Assembly (NCBI RefSeq): GCF_037975245.1
Contig: NC_092576.1
Span: 32,466,611-32,530,610, forward strand
Length of the DNA: 64,000 nucleotides
Direction of reading: 5' to 3'
Source: Apostichopus japonicus
Lineage: Eukaryota; Echinodermata; Holothuroidea; Aspidochirotida; Stichopodidae
The notes under the pieces are model-generated. The model made no database searches. It was given only the letters and a program-made list of their open reading frames with translations, and was not told the origin of the DNA. Shown piece after piece: positions 47,395 through 57,860 of this stretch (its first letter is position 1; the number at the start of each line of letters is the position of its first letter). Position numbers and translations under genes: made by a program.

Positions 47395-48509
47395 GCTGTG
47401 TGAAAATTACAGGGATGTTATATTTTGATGAATGAATCACTGATTAAAGATATCATATATGCATTCCCCTTTAATTAGGCAACTTGAATAATATGGGCAC
47501 ACATAATGCAACTAATTATAATAATTTCATTTGAAATATCAGAAATTAAAATCATAAATATTTATTCGCAATATATTGCTTATTTTATCACCACATTTGG
47601 AAAGTTAGCACATGTCACTGATTTTTTAGTGATATACTAAAACATAATCTATATTTGTATCTGGCAATGCCATGTGCTATGACTTGACAACCTTAAGGTT
47701 TTAACTGCTCAATCATTCCCAAAATTTTATGAGTGAATGTATCTTCTCAAATATTACACTTTTGGTTTATTCAAATATGACAAATGAGAATGGTAATTTG
47801 AATCACATTTTGATAGATCTGTTTCTTCTATAACTTTCAATGAGTGACTTCAACAGACTAAATATTGTTATTTATATTAATTGACAAGATATATTGCCTT
47901 AACAACTGTACAACCCGTACAGTATATTACCTACTGTCTGCAGTCACGAAGGTAACTTGGGGACATTAATATCATCTGGACATTCCCAAGGGAAGTACCT
48001 TTTGGACACTTTCTAGACCAATGAATGTTATATTTCACTATGCAAGATCTATACCTTCGATTCACTACTGCATTTGGTCTAGAACTATCCGAAAAGTGAA
48101 CTTGTCACGCGAGTCACGTTTTCTTGTCACGCGAGTCACAATACATCTTCATTGTTATTTTCATGCGTTACAACATTTTTTTCAAAATTGCATAGCAATT
48201 GAGGTAGAGGTGTTTTTCAACTTCGGTATGATTATAAAAAGTGATTGGAAAAATTTTAATAAGACATAAGAAATCGAACATTTGTGTGTGCATTCTGATT
48301 TTTGCTAATAGTATCTGTCACGCGAGTCACATTTAGTTTTTCGCCAATTTCACCCCCAATACTTGAGGTATAAATATTTTTTCTCTACTGTTGTAAGCAT
48401 TAAGGCGTACCTTCACTGCTACATGAATGCTTTTCTCCCAGGTAATTTCTTTATTTGTTTAATGATATCAAATAGAGAGGAATTTTAGTAAAAATGTCAC
48501 GCGAGTCAC
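46819..48509. other. cluster of the motif GTCACGCGAGTCAC
   Basis: Exact copies start at 46819, 46986, 47000, 47337, 47351, 48104, 48126, 48317 and 48496, with a variant at 47170. All are on the plus strand. The last four lie in DNA that is otherwise not visibly repeated. Two pairs sit directly back to back, producing CACGTCAC at the joint. The motif has near-dyad symmetry (GTCAC/GAGTCAC around CGCG). Function unknown: a protein-binding array, or the conserved core of a decayed satellite. Confidence 0.8.
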
Positions 48510-48610
48510 CATGGAATTGACCCTTTACAGATATCTTTAATTTGATGTTACTGTTCCAAAAAAAGATAATCTTCTTAGGAGTGTTTTCACGGGTTATTCG
48601 GGTAGCTGTG

Positions 48611-49479
48611 CAGGGTTGGCATTTTCCCGAGAAAAACCTGTTTTTCCCACTAAGCGGTAAAAACCAGGTAAAAACCCGGAAAAACTGGTAAATACCGGTA
48701 AAAACCGCCTCCGTCTCGAAAACTATTAATACTTGTCCATAATTTGCAAGGTCATCAGTAGGCACGATATTGTTTCATGACAGGCATATGTTATTGAATA
48801 TGGGAGTTTCTTAGCTTCATTTTGAGCTATTTTATCACAACCTAATTCTACTTTTTGTTGAAAAAAGAGTATTTTTCATATTGCACATGTACAGTTATAC
48901 TGTCACGATCTCTTTAGCAGTATGCATTGCCTATTGCCCAAACCATTATAGGTCTACACTGGGACACTCACCCCTCCTAAATTCTTCAGGCCTATTATGT
49001 GCTCAGACAGTTCATTCAATTAATGCAACAGTCTATTGAGGTGAACTTCAATCCAGGGGGCTCAATAGAAACTGCTTTGAAACTATGTAAGGCACATGGG
49101 CCCAATTAAAGTATTAAACGCACAATGGCCCTATCGAGCCATTCACACAACCCAACTGTTTACCTTGATGCAAACATGGTCCAATTATTATACAACTTCA
49201 TGCATGAGTGATTAAACACTTTGAGGTGGACAGGTGAGGTGATACTGGGCACTTCCTGTGTATAGGCTAACAGAAGTTATAGATCATGGCTGTTCTTTGG
49301 ATGTAACCCAACCCCCTACCATAAAGATGCCATTTTCTTGTAGTTTCTATGCTCCTCCACAAGTTCCACATGAATTTTTAGGAATTCTATATAATTTGAG
49401 GTTTTTCCCACTTATAGGTGGGAAAAACCTCCCGGTAAAAACCTGATTTTTACCGGGCGGTAAAAACCGGCCAACCTTG
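48611..49479. mobile_element. 869-bp non-autonomous hAT-like element
   Basis: Flanked by an exact 8-bp duplication, TAGCTGTG, at 48603-48610 and 49480-49487. Ends are CAGGGTTGGC and, on the other strand, CAAGGTTGGC. Subterminal regions on both sides carry GGTAAAAACC and GGGAAAAACC words in both orientations, probable transposase-binding repeats. The interior has no credible frame. Confidence 0.85.
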
Positions 49480-49569
49480 TAGCTGTGTATCCGCCTGACG
49501 CGATGCTACCCGGTTCCTAATTTATTACCCGATCCTACGCAAAGTGATTTAAAAAAAAAAAAATTGCAA

Positions 49570-49885
49570 ACCGATGGTTAGGCAGATTTCCCATTGACTT
49601 AGTGTGGTGCTAGGCGACCATGTGGCAGAAGATAACAGCAATAACGAAAGTATTCCATGGATATCTTATAACTGCATCACAATTTCAGCTAATTATAAAC
49701 AGATGGCTAGGCTAGATTTCCCATTGACTTAGTGTAGTGTTAGGCAACCATGTGGTCGAACATAACAGCAATAATGAAAGTATTCCATGGATATCTTATA
49801 TCTGCGTCACAATTTCAGAGAATTAACAGATAGTTAGGCTTAGCTAGATTTCTCATTGACTTAGTGTGGCTTTAGGCTACCATGT
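49570..49885. repeat. ~130-bp tandem repeat, 2.4 copies
   Basis: AGATTTCCCATTGACTTAGTG starts at 49584 and 49714, with a variant at 49845. It alternates with AACAGCAATAA and GTATTCCATGGATATC blocks. Confidence 0.92.
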
Positions 49886-50969
49886 ACGTGGAAGGGATTA
49901 TGATTTATTCATTCGTTTATTTCATAGAAAGAAAGGCTGACAAGGAATTTTACAAGATGTTAATGGATTATAGACGGGATAACTATAAAATAATAATCGC
50001 AAGTGGCTTTTTACTAATCGTTTATGGGTCATTCCGTGTCAAATCACAGATGGCTGTTGCTGCACCCTCTCCAAAAATTCCCAAGTTTTTTGTGTGATTG
50101 AACCACCATGAAATAAGCATATTCTGAAAATTTCAGGTGCATTGCTTCAAAATTGGCCGATTTATCGCACTTTGAAATTCCGCAAATTGTCGCCACCGTG
50201 GCATTTTGGCAGTTTGTTGACTTTTGAGGTCTCATTTCTCAGCAATCAAACATCGTAATACCTTTCTAGTACAGATGCATATAGAGTCCATCCCATAAAA
50301 CAGGAATATAAAAAATTAGGCTACAAAAATATTGTCTTGTGGAGTTAGGTCAACTTAAAAGTGTCAAAATAATCCATTTTTGTACTTTTCACTAAAAAAA
50401 TGTGCTAATTTTAGTGATGAATTGCTCCTTAACCATTGCTTCAGGGTACTTGATTCTTTCAGAGGTTATTATGTCTAGTACAAACATTACAAAATAATGA
50501 TAACAATGCTTCCCTATAATATACAGTATTTGCAAGTTGTGCAACTCTAAAGTTGCTATTTCATGCTGCGATTCAGCATGAGGCATGATTCAGCATGAGG
50601 CATGAGTTTTAATGCCAATTTTGTACCAGAGTAACCATGTTAGATCTGTCAGGTTGTTATACTTTAATTATAAGTATAAAGTTCTTACACCAAATCAGCA
50701 TACAAGAAAAATACACAACAGACTAAATTAAATCAGATGTTGAACAATCCTTTGGCTGAACATCAATTACTCAACCCATTTGCTGCAGTATAAGCATTAA
50801 TTAAAAAAAAAACTTGTGTTGAGTAGATATGATCAGGATATATGTTCATTGAATAAGGAAATGTTTAGAATCACTGTAATTAAGATTGAGAGGAATGCTC
50901 TGGTATGTGAAGCTGTATAGTACTTACCGTATGTATTGAAGTGAATGATTTAAGAAATTGTTCAAGCTT
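49886..50969. other. non-coding stretch
   Basis: Contains a 17-bp duplicated phrase at 50571-50605 (GATTCAGCATGAGGCAT, twice). Otherwise unassigned AT-rich DNA. Confidence 0.45.
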
Positions 50970-51475
50970 TATAGTCATTGAGTACTGCATTGCCCCCTAA
51001 CACACCCAGAGGTAAATACTTAACTGTATAACTGTAGACACTACAGTAGTCACTGAGTACTGCACTGCCCCCTAACACACCCGGAGTTACTTAACTGTAT
51101 AACTGTAAACACTATAGTAGTCATTGAGTACTGCACTGCCCCCTATAACACCCGGAGGTATTACGTAACTGTATAACTGTAGACACTACAGTAGTCATTG
51201 AGTACTGCACTGCCCCCTACCACACCAAGAGGTATTACTTTACTGTATAACTGTAGTTACTACAGTAGTCATTGAGTACTGTACTGCCCCCTATAACACC
51301 CGGAGGTATTACGTAACTGTATAACTGTAGACACTACAGTAGTCATTGAGTACTGCACTGCCCCCCTAACATACCCGGAGGTACAGTAATACTTTACTCT
51401 ACAACTGTACATAGTTATATACTACAGTAGTCATTGAGTCTGCACTGCTCGCTTGTGTACTTAGAGGTATTACTT
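50970..51475. repeat. ~74-bp minisatellite, seven copies
   Basis: CATTGAGTACTGCACTGCCC recurs with starts at about 50976, 51051, 51122, 51196, 51270, 51344 and 51432 (last copy changed). Spacing is 71-75 bp until the last. The array ends only about 15 bp before the DIRS element. Confidence 0.93.
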
Positions 51476-51491
51476 TACCAGTGTTCTTATA

Positions 51492-51625
51492 ATTTACTTC
51501 GCTCCTCGCTTACCTGTCTCCTCACAACCTTAGCACCTCATTCTACCGTGCCTATAAAGTCCTGGTAAATAAATAACACTGTGCGCCCTCTATGACCGGA
51601 CCCCCCTTCCGGTCCCTCCTCCTTT
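51492..51625 (+). repeat. left inverted terminal repeat of DIRS
   Basis: Outer 16 bp (51492-51507) unique to this end, then 118 bp (51508-51625) perfectly inverted at 57861-57978. The start is set by where the internal complementary region stops matching. Confidence 0.94.
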
Positions 51626-52222
51626 TTTCATTCTACCATTCCAAGTGCCTACACGCATATTTTTCTTGTGGATAGTTTCCTTGGAAAATTGTCTTGGTTT
51701 TCTTCGACGATCGCCGGAAGTTTTTTAGCTTCGGATCTTTAGAAGTTTGACAGTCCTTTCCTGACCGATAAGTATCCTTTTTGTCAAAAGGGAGGGTTTT
51801 GGGGACTGTTTTCGTAGTGCGTTTCCTCCTCGGGTTGGTTTGCGGCGGGGTTAGCAGTTCCGCGAAACTGCCTAGGTTCCCGCCCTATTCCTCCCCACGC
51901 TAAAGCGTGTTGTTGTTATTGTGTTTTCTTAGCTTGTTTACTAGCTTCTTCCCCCCAATTAGTTCTCTCGTCCCCCTTTTGGGGATTCATATTGCTCACG
52001 TATATTCACTCCTTTTTGTATGTATTTCTCGCTCTCTCATTTTCGTTTCAGCTTCCATTTTCTCGTTAGGCCACCCCGTAGCGTTACCTTGTTTACCGTT
52101 GCTAGGTTACGCTACGCTCCACCTAAGCATAATTCCCTCCCTAGTTCTCCCTTCTTACGTTAAGCTTCTATTGTTGTTCATTTATCACTAAGAAGTAATC
52201 TTCCTTAATCCGGTTATTCAGC
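51626..52222 (+). other. DIRS 5' leader
   Basis: About 600 bp between the left repeat and the gag ATG, pyrimidine-rich, with only short frames. Presumably an untranslated leader; a promoter is not identifiable by eye. Confidence 0.6.
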
Positions 52223-54334
52223 ATGTCACGCAATCCATTGAAGTGCATCAACTGCTCTATGTTTCGCCCAGGCAGAGCCTGGGACGAGCACGACCTTTGT
52301 CCAAAATGCAGATCCTGCACTCGACGAGACCCCTGCCTGGTGTGTATTAAGTTTACACCAGCTCAGTGGCAGGACATCGACCTGTGGCTTGAGGGCTTAC
52401 GTAGCAAGCTCCAGGGAAGGCTGGACTCGATCCCGAGCGCAATCGGGGCGCCGGAGGTTCCAGGAATAACGGGAGATAGAGAGGAGGAGGGAGTAGTAGA
52501 GAGAGAGGTGGAGGAGAGTGGCCATGAGAGGGCCGAAGGAGAGAAAGAGGTAGAGAGAGAGGAAAGAGAAAGAGAAAGAGAAAGAATTCCCCTAACGGCC
52601 CCGGCTACGTCCGGATCAGTTACGGCCAGAGGGAAGGGCAGGAGCAAAGGCAAGGCTCCTGCCAAGAAAAGACCTCCAAAGCAGAGGCACAGCTCGGCCG
52701 GGCTGGAGACTCCGTCTCAGTCCGGGCCGCAGCTACACAGACCCACAGAGCGCGGCCCTCCGGCCGTGGGAGGCTCGGGTCCAAAAGAGAGAGCAACCGA
52801 GGGGACGCGGAGACGGAGCCGGTCCCGTTCCAGGGAGCCAGAGAGGCGGGTTCCGACGGAGATCCCGGCCCGAGAAAGTAGGGAGAGAGAGTCCTCCCGC
52901 CGACCCAGAAGGGAGAGATCGGGGTCGCATACAAGATCCCCAAGACGGAGAGAGAGGAAGAGATACTCTCCAATCTCCGACGAGTCCTCGGACTCTTCCG
53001 ACGATGGATACAGAAGATCCAAGAGGAGGCGCCGGTCCCCGAGACGGCGTCAGGAAGAGGAACCAGCTTGGCTATCCAAACTCACCGGCCTGCTACGGCC
53101 CCTGCTGGAGCAAAGGACGTCCACGGTAGCCGACGTGGCACCGGGCCCTACCAGCCCCGTATCGACCATGGCCCCGCAACCGGCCCCGGACCCGGACGCT
53201 CTGGATTGCAGAGCGTCGGTGAATCTTTCCGGCTTGGAGGACGAAGGGGAGCCCATAGATCCAGATCCTCTCGACTACGATCCTATAGAGGACAGCTTTG
53301 GCCACAATTACGAACCGGAGGAAGCGCCCGCGACAGGAGCCCTCCCACAGGAGCTAATAACACGGGCGGCAGACATATTCAGACGACACCTGGGGTTCGA
53401 GGAACCCGAGACGCAACCGCAGAAGGCGGGCCGGGTATCAAAATTGACGGCGACCGGCGAAGCGTCATATAAGCCCAAAACTACCATACCAGTAGACGCA
53501 ACCTGTTATGACAGATTTGAGGCCATTGCCAACAAGACCAAGTGGACGGCCTTCCCGGCCAGGGCAGATAGAGCGGTCAGGGTACCTGACGAGGCCTGGA
53601 AGGATCTATTTAGATGCCCAACCATCCCCCAGGAGGCCAAGGAGAGATTAAAAGCCGAACAAGGGGCCTCATCCACACACGTGTTCAAGACCCCGGACCA
53701 GAGGAAGCTAGAAGAGCTTTTGGTAGAGATGGACATGGCAGCCCGTTCGGGCATGAAGTTCGCATCGGTACTAATGCTATCAGCTGAAGTCCTCATGCGA
53801 CACCATCAACAGCTCCCTGAGGACAGCAGCCAAGTATCCAGGGACGAAGCGGGCCAGCTCCTCCTGCTGCTGGGCCCCCTCGTCAGGCTCGCGTACGATC
53901 AATTTGCAAGGGTCGCTACCAGGTCCGTAAAGGCCCGTAGACAAAACATCGTCTCCGCCATCCATTGGCCTTCGACGAAGGCGAAGGACAGAATGCTGGA
54001 ACTACCAATCCTCGGGGAAGACCTTTTTGCGGGCTGCTTCCAAAAGAAACTGCAGGAAGAGGTGGCCCGAAGGGAGACTCTGGCCAAATCAGAATTCCGA
54101 ACCCCACCGACCCAGAGAACCAGACCCTTCCGCCCGAGGGAGAGCAGAGCACCTAGGGGAACGAGAGCAGCACCCGCCAAATCTATGAGCAGAGGAGCTC
54201 TCAGAGGCAGAAGCCGGGGGGCAGCCTTCCGTCCGACCCGCCCCTGGGCCCCCAGAGGAGGCAGAGGCTCGTCGTCGACCAGACGGGACAGTGACCGCTC
54301 CTCCACTCGACCAGCGTTCGCCGCCCAGCCCTAG
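52223..54334 (+). CDS. DIRS Gag-like protein
   Basis: 703 codons from ATG 52223. The N-terminus is Cys-rich (CINCSMF, LCPKCRSC, DPCLVC at about residues 9-40), as in many DIRS gag proteins, and probably binds zinc. A Glu/Arg-rich low-complexity tract follows (about 90-120). A long Arg/Ser-rich region (about 185-280) resembles SR-type nucleic-acid-binding tails. A more ordered domain (about 370-620) is likely the capsid-like part. A basic Arg/Gly/Pro-rich tail (about 620-700) ends the protein. The stop at 54332-54334 overlaps the start of the RT frame, which is shifted by +1. No protease motif was seen, consistent with DIRS elements lacking one. Confidence 0.9.
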   Translation: MSRNPLKCINCSMFRPGRAWDEHDLCPKCRSCTRRDPCLVCIKFTPAQWQDIDLWLEGLRSKLQGRLDSIPSAIGAPEVPGITGDREEEGVVEREVEESGHERAEGEKEVEREERERERERIPLTAPATSGSVTARGKGRSKGKAPAKKRPPKQRHSSAGLETPSQSGPQLHRPTERGPPAVGGSGPKERATEGTRRRSRSRSREPERRVPTEIPARESRERESSRRPRRERSGSHTRSPRRRERKRYSPISDESSDSSDDGYRRSKRRRRSPRRRQEEEPAWLSKLTGLLRPLLEQRTSTVADVAPGPTSPVSTMAPQPAPDPDALDCRASVNLSGLEDEGEPIDPDPLDYDPIEDSFGHNYEPEEAPATGALPQELITRAADIFRRHLGFEEPETQPQKAGRVSKLTATGEASYKPKTTIPVDATCYDRFEAIANKTKWTAFPARADRAVRVPDEAWKDLFRCPTIPQEAKERLKAEQGASSTHVFKTPDQRKLEELLVEMDMAARSGMKFASVLMLSAEVLMRHHQQLPEDSSQVSRDEAGQLLLLLGPLVRLAYDQFARVATRSVKARRQNIVSAIHWPSTKAKDRMLELPILGEDLFAGCFQKKLQEEVARRETLAKSEFRTPPTQRTRPFRPRESRAPRGTRAAPAKSMSRGALRGRSRGAAFRPTRPWAPRGGRGSSSTRRDSDRSSTRPAFAAQP

Positions 54335-56390
54335 GGGTGCCCACCTCACCGCGGCCATTCCGCCGGTGGGGGGGAGACTAACAAACTTCTCCCAGCAATG
54401 GGAATTTATTGGCGGGGACAAGTGGGTGTTGGACACAGTCAGACACGGGTACAAAATAGAATTCTCCTCCAGCCCACCCTTCGGGGGCGGAGGAAGGCAG
54501 ACACTCACACCCACGGACCCCGTCAAACGCTTAGCCCTAGAAGGGGAAATTCTGGCCCTGCTGGCCAAGCAGGCAATTACAAGAGTTCCGGAAGAGACGG
54601 GACCACTCTTCCGGTCCTCCTTTTTTCTGACCAAAAAACGGGACGGCACCTGGCGTCCCATTCTAAACCTAAAACCCCTGAACACAAAACACATCAGACC
54701 AAAACACTTCCGTATGGAGACCTTAAACTTAATATTACCCCTACTCAGAAAGGGCATGTGGGCGGCGACCGTAGACTTACGGGACGCCTACCTGCACATC
54801 TTGATACACAGAGAACACCGACGATTCCTAGCGTTCCGGTACGCAGAACAAGACTACCAGTTCCGGGCGCTCCCATTCGGCCTAGCCACGGCTCCCAGAA
54901 CCTTCACGAGAGTCGCGGGAGCAGTAGTCGCCTACCTCAGAAAAAGAGGGGTCACCCTCTACGTATATCTAGACGACTGGTTGGTAGTAGGGAACAGCCT
55001 ATCGGAAGCAACCAACAACGTCCACAAAACGCTCCAGACCCTTCAAGAACTGGGCTGGATCGTGAACCAGAAGAAATCACGGCTATCACCTTCCCAGACG
55101 ATCCAGTTCCTCGGGGCCATACTGGACTTCACCACCGGGGTAGCCCGACCCTCAGAAGAAAGAGTCGCGGCAGTCAAGGCGACCACACAACAGATCTTGG
55201 CACACCGGGGGTCACCAACGGGGACATGGCTCCGGGCCCTGGGACTCATGGCCAGCCTCGTCGATATAGTGAGACTGTGCAGGCTACACATGCGACCTCT
55301 GCAACTGCTGAGGTCCGCAGACCCTACAGACCCAGACAAAACAACGCTCATCTACAGGTCAGAGGAGGTCACCCAACACTTTCGATGGTGGCTCGACCCA
55401 AACAACTGGAGTTCAGGGGTACCCTTTGCGATACAGCTACCAATGACATCGATAACGACGGACGCGTCACTGTCCGGATGGGGAGCTCATTGGAGCAATC
55501 GCACAGCATGGGGGACGTGGTCCCAAACAGAAAGATCTCTCCACATCAACATCCTGGAGATGATGGCGGTCAAAAGAGCCCTGGAAGTTTTCAACGACCA
55601 CGTACAGGGAACGATAACCACAATCTTCACCGACAACACGACAGTGGTGGCCTACATCAATCGGCAGGGGGGCACCCGCTCAGAGAGACTGTGCCGACTC
55701 GCGTGGGAGGTTATAACAGCGGCCGAGGACTCCGGCACGATCCTACGGGCTTCCCACATCGCAGGCAAGCTCAACGTGATGGCGGACGCCTTATCCAGGG
55801 GGCATATAGACCCCAACGAATGGTCTCTGGAACAGGAGACTTGCGACAGAATCTTTTCGATCTTCGGCAGGCCCACGATAGACCTGTTCGCAACACACAA
55901 GAACAACAAACTCCAGACCTTCTGTTCCAGACGATTCCACCCCCTGGCCTACCACACGGACGCAATGTCCCTCTCCTGGGACCACATGGATGCGCACATC
56001 TTCCCGCCGCTGTGTATGATCGGACAAGTCCTCAGGAAAATTCGGAACTCCAAGGGCAGGTTCACACTAATAGCCCCGTTCTGGCCTCGCAGACCCTGGT
56101 TCGCCGAGATCCCCCAACTCCTCATGGACGTCCCAGTGAGTCTACCGGACAAGCCTCACCTACTGTCCCAGAGACAGGGAACTCTCTCCCACCCAGACAT
56201 CAAGGGGTTACAATTAGTTGCCTGGAGGCTGTCCGGTCTTCCCTACGACAGAGAGGCTTTTCAGAAGCAGCTGCCGCGATGGCAGCCGACGCTAGAAGGG
56301 GAACGACCGCAGCGACTTACGATTCCCGTCTGCGGAAGTTCGACCAATGGTGCCGACCGAGACAGATACTGCTGCCTGCTGCCTCTGTGA
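54291..56390 (+). CDS. DIRS reverse transcriptase / RNase H / methylase-like protein
   Basis: An open frame of about 700 codons in a different frame from gag, overlapping its end by at least 44 bases. There is no early ATG: the frame opens before GTG 54291 and the first in-frame ATG (54714) would cut into the RT fingers, so a +1 shift from gag or a non-AUG start is implied. RT: LFRSSFFLTKKRDGTWRPIL, TVDLRDAYLH and YLDDW (Asp pair near 54972). RNase H: TTDASLSGWGAHW, HINILEMMAV, FTDNTTVVAYIN. The C-terminal part (DLFATHKNNKLQTF, then APFWPRRPWF) is the domain that DIRS papers describe as methyltransferase-like. It overlaps the recombinase frame by 112 bp. Confidence 0.92.
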   Translation: MTAPPLDQRSPPSPRGAHLTAAIPPVGGRLTNFSQQWEFIGGDKWVLDTVRHGYKIEFSSSPPFGGGGRQTLTPTDPVKRLALEGEILALLAKQAITRVPEETGPLFRSSFFLTKKRDGTWRPILNLKPLNTKHIRPKHFRMETLNLILPLLRKGMWAATVDLRDAYLHILIHREHRRFLAFRYAEQDYQFRALPFGLATAPRTFTRVAGAVVAYLRKRGVTLYVYLDDWLVVGNSLSEATNNVHKTLQTLQELGWIVNQKKSRLSPSQTIQFLGAILDFTTGVARPSEERVAAVKATTQQILAHRGSPTGTWLRALGLMASLVDIVRLCRLHMRPLQLLRSADPTDPDKTTLIYRSEEVTQHFRWWLDPNNWSSGVPFAIQLPMTSITTDASLSGWGAHWSNRTAWGTWSQTERSLHINILEMMAVKRALEVFNDHVQGTITTIFTDNTTVVAYINRQGGTRSERLCRLAWEVITAAEDSGTILRASHIAGKLNVMADALSRGHIDPNEWSLEQETCDRIFSIFGRPTIDLFATHKNNKLQTFCSRRFHPLAYHTDAMSLSWDHMDAHIFPPLCMIGQVLRKIRNSKGRFTLIAPFWPRRPWFAEIPQLLMDVPVSLPDKPHLLSQRQGTLSHPDIKGLQLVAWRLSGLPYDREAFQKQLPRWQPTLEGERPQRLTIPVCGSSTNGADRDRYCCLLPL

Positions 56391-57292
56391 CACAGATAGC
56401 CGAGTTCCTCCTCTCACTCTTTGGAGAGGGGAAACAAGTCTCCACCATCAGGAATTACAGGTCGGCCATCGCTGCCATCCACCAGGGCTTCCCAGATGGC
56501 TCCACACTGAGCAATAACCCGTACATTGCACAGCTCATCAAAGGCATGGCGAATCGTCGCCCACAGATCAGACGGCTAGCCCCCTCCTGGGGACTCTCAG
56601 CAGTGTTACATGCCCTGGCAGGACCACCATACGAACCAATGGCTAACGCCTCCCTGGCTGCCCTCACAAAAAAGACACTCTTCCTCGTCGCAGTGGCGTC
56701 AGCAAGAAGGAGGAGTTGCCTCCACGCCCTATCCACCAAGCAGAATCACATCAGATTTGAGGGCCACGGGGTGAGGATGGTTCCAGACCCGTCATTTATG
56801 GCAAAGAACCAGACCTTGACCTTCCTGCCAGGAGACATTTTCATCCCGGAAATTAAGACCATGCCATCAGTAGCCGAGGACAAACGATGGTGTCCAGTCA
56901 GGGCACTGAAGTGGTACCTGAGCAAGACAGAGAAGTTAAGACAATCAACTTCTCTCTTCATCATACCACGACCACCCTACGCAGCGGCCTCCAAAGACAC
57001 TCTATCCAGGTGGCTAGTAGAGATCATACGCCCGTTCACATCGGGGACCTCCCGACCAAGGGCTCACGACGTCAGAGGGGTCGCGGCCTCTACAGCCCTA
57101 TTCGCCGGCATCCCGATAGAGGACATACTCAAAGCAGCAGCGTGGAAAACTCCAACTACGTTCGTCGCCTGCTACTTGACCGACACTTTACACGCCGAAG
57201 CGGCATTTGGTAGCGCGGTGATGCGAGGTCCGGTGGGTAACAGGTCCCACCCCTCGGGCCTCCCACCATCGGGCAGTGCCACTCGGTGCTAA
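56279..57292 (+). CDS. DIRS tyrosine recombinase
   Basis: 337 codons from ATG 56279. The frame is open far upstream, but that part is a shadow of the RT gene. N-terminal SAM-like core-binding domain (TYDSRLRKFDQWC, then VTQIAEFLLSLF). Catalytic domain with Arg in ASARRRSCL, HDVR with His263, Trp289 in AAWKTPTT and the nucleophile Tyr299 in CYLTD. This replaces the DDE integrase of LTR elements and would recombine a circular DNA intermediate into the genome. The TAA stop (57290-57292) lies inside the internal complementary region. Same frame as gag, different from RT. Confidence 0.93.
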   Translation: MAADARRGTTAATYDSRLRKFDQWCRPRQILLPAASVTQIAEFLLSLFGEGKQVSTIRNYRSAIAAIHQGFPDGSTLSNNPYIAQLIKGMANRRPQIRRLAPSWGLSAVLHALAGPPYEPMANASLAALTKKTLFLVAVASARRRSCLHALSTKQNHIRFEGHGVRMVPDPSFMAKNQTLTFLPGDIFIPEIKTMPSVAEDKRWCPVRALKWYLSKTEKLRQSTSLFIIPRPPYAAASKDTLSRWLVEIIRPFTSGTSRPRAHDVRGVAASTALFAGIPIEDILKAAAWKTPTTFVACYLTDTLHAEAAFGSAVMRGPVGNRSHPSGLPPSGSATRC

Positions 57293-57383
57293 GGTTGTGA
57301 GGAGACAGGTAAGCGAGGAGCGAAGTAAATATTCCAAAACTTACTGGTTTGGATATTTACGAGTGACGAGCTTACCTGTCTCC
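57285..57383. repeat. internal complementary region of DIRS
   Basis: 57285-57330 is the reverse complement of the left end out to its first base (51492). 57331-57383 is the reverse complement of the right end out to its last base (58017). The two halves meet exactly at 57330/57331, fixing both element ends. In DIRS elements this region is thought to template completion of the ends and circle formation. Confidence 0.95.
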
Positions 57384-57860
57384 ATTCCCGCCTCCCTCCC
57401 CCGAGAGGGTGGTGGGACACAGCCGGACGGAGGAGCGGTCGCTCGACTTGACTCACGACCCCGAGCTTCACACCAGATAGACAGAACCACCATCCACCAG
57501 AGAGCCATCAACTATGTCTATCGGTGAGTGTACCTATGTGTTTCCGTATGCGTTTGCGTACATAGTCTTCCACTTACGTTCTCACCTAAGTTGGTCTAAG
57601 GGTAACAAGTGGCGGACCGTAAATCTGTAGGCTCCTTGTTAGTGTAAGGGGTAGTTCCGCCTGCAGGGTTCAGGAGAGTGTCCCCCCTTCCCGCTGCGCC
57701 GGGGAGGGTTACACTCCCCCCTGCTAGGAAGGCGTCAGTGAATTTTTTGTTAGGGGTTCACTTTGGGAAGTTAACTCGACGGGGGTCGTTGGGGGTGGCC
57801 AGTCCTTGCCACCCCCACTCCCGCGTCCGTGAGGCCACTCTTCAGGAATGGTCTCATGAG
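57384..57860 (+). other. DIRS 3' region between complementary region and right repeat
   Basis: About 480 bp, GC-rich, no credible frame. CTCACGACCC-type and CCCCCTCCC runs. Presumably 3' untranslated. Confidence 0.55.

Noticed and set aside
52363-56152. Minus-strand frames across the DIRS element
   Set aside because: Antisense shadows of G+C-rich coding DNA; no recognisable domains.
54398-56278. The long frame upstream of the tracked recombinase start
   Set aside because: It is the out-of-frame shadow of the RT/RNase H gene. Its composition is Arg/Pro/His-rich with no domain; the recombinase fold begins near 56279.
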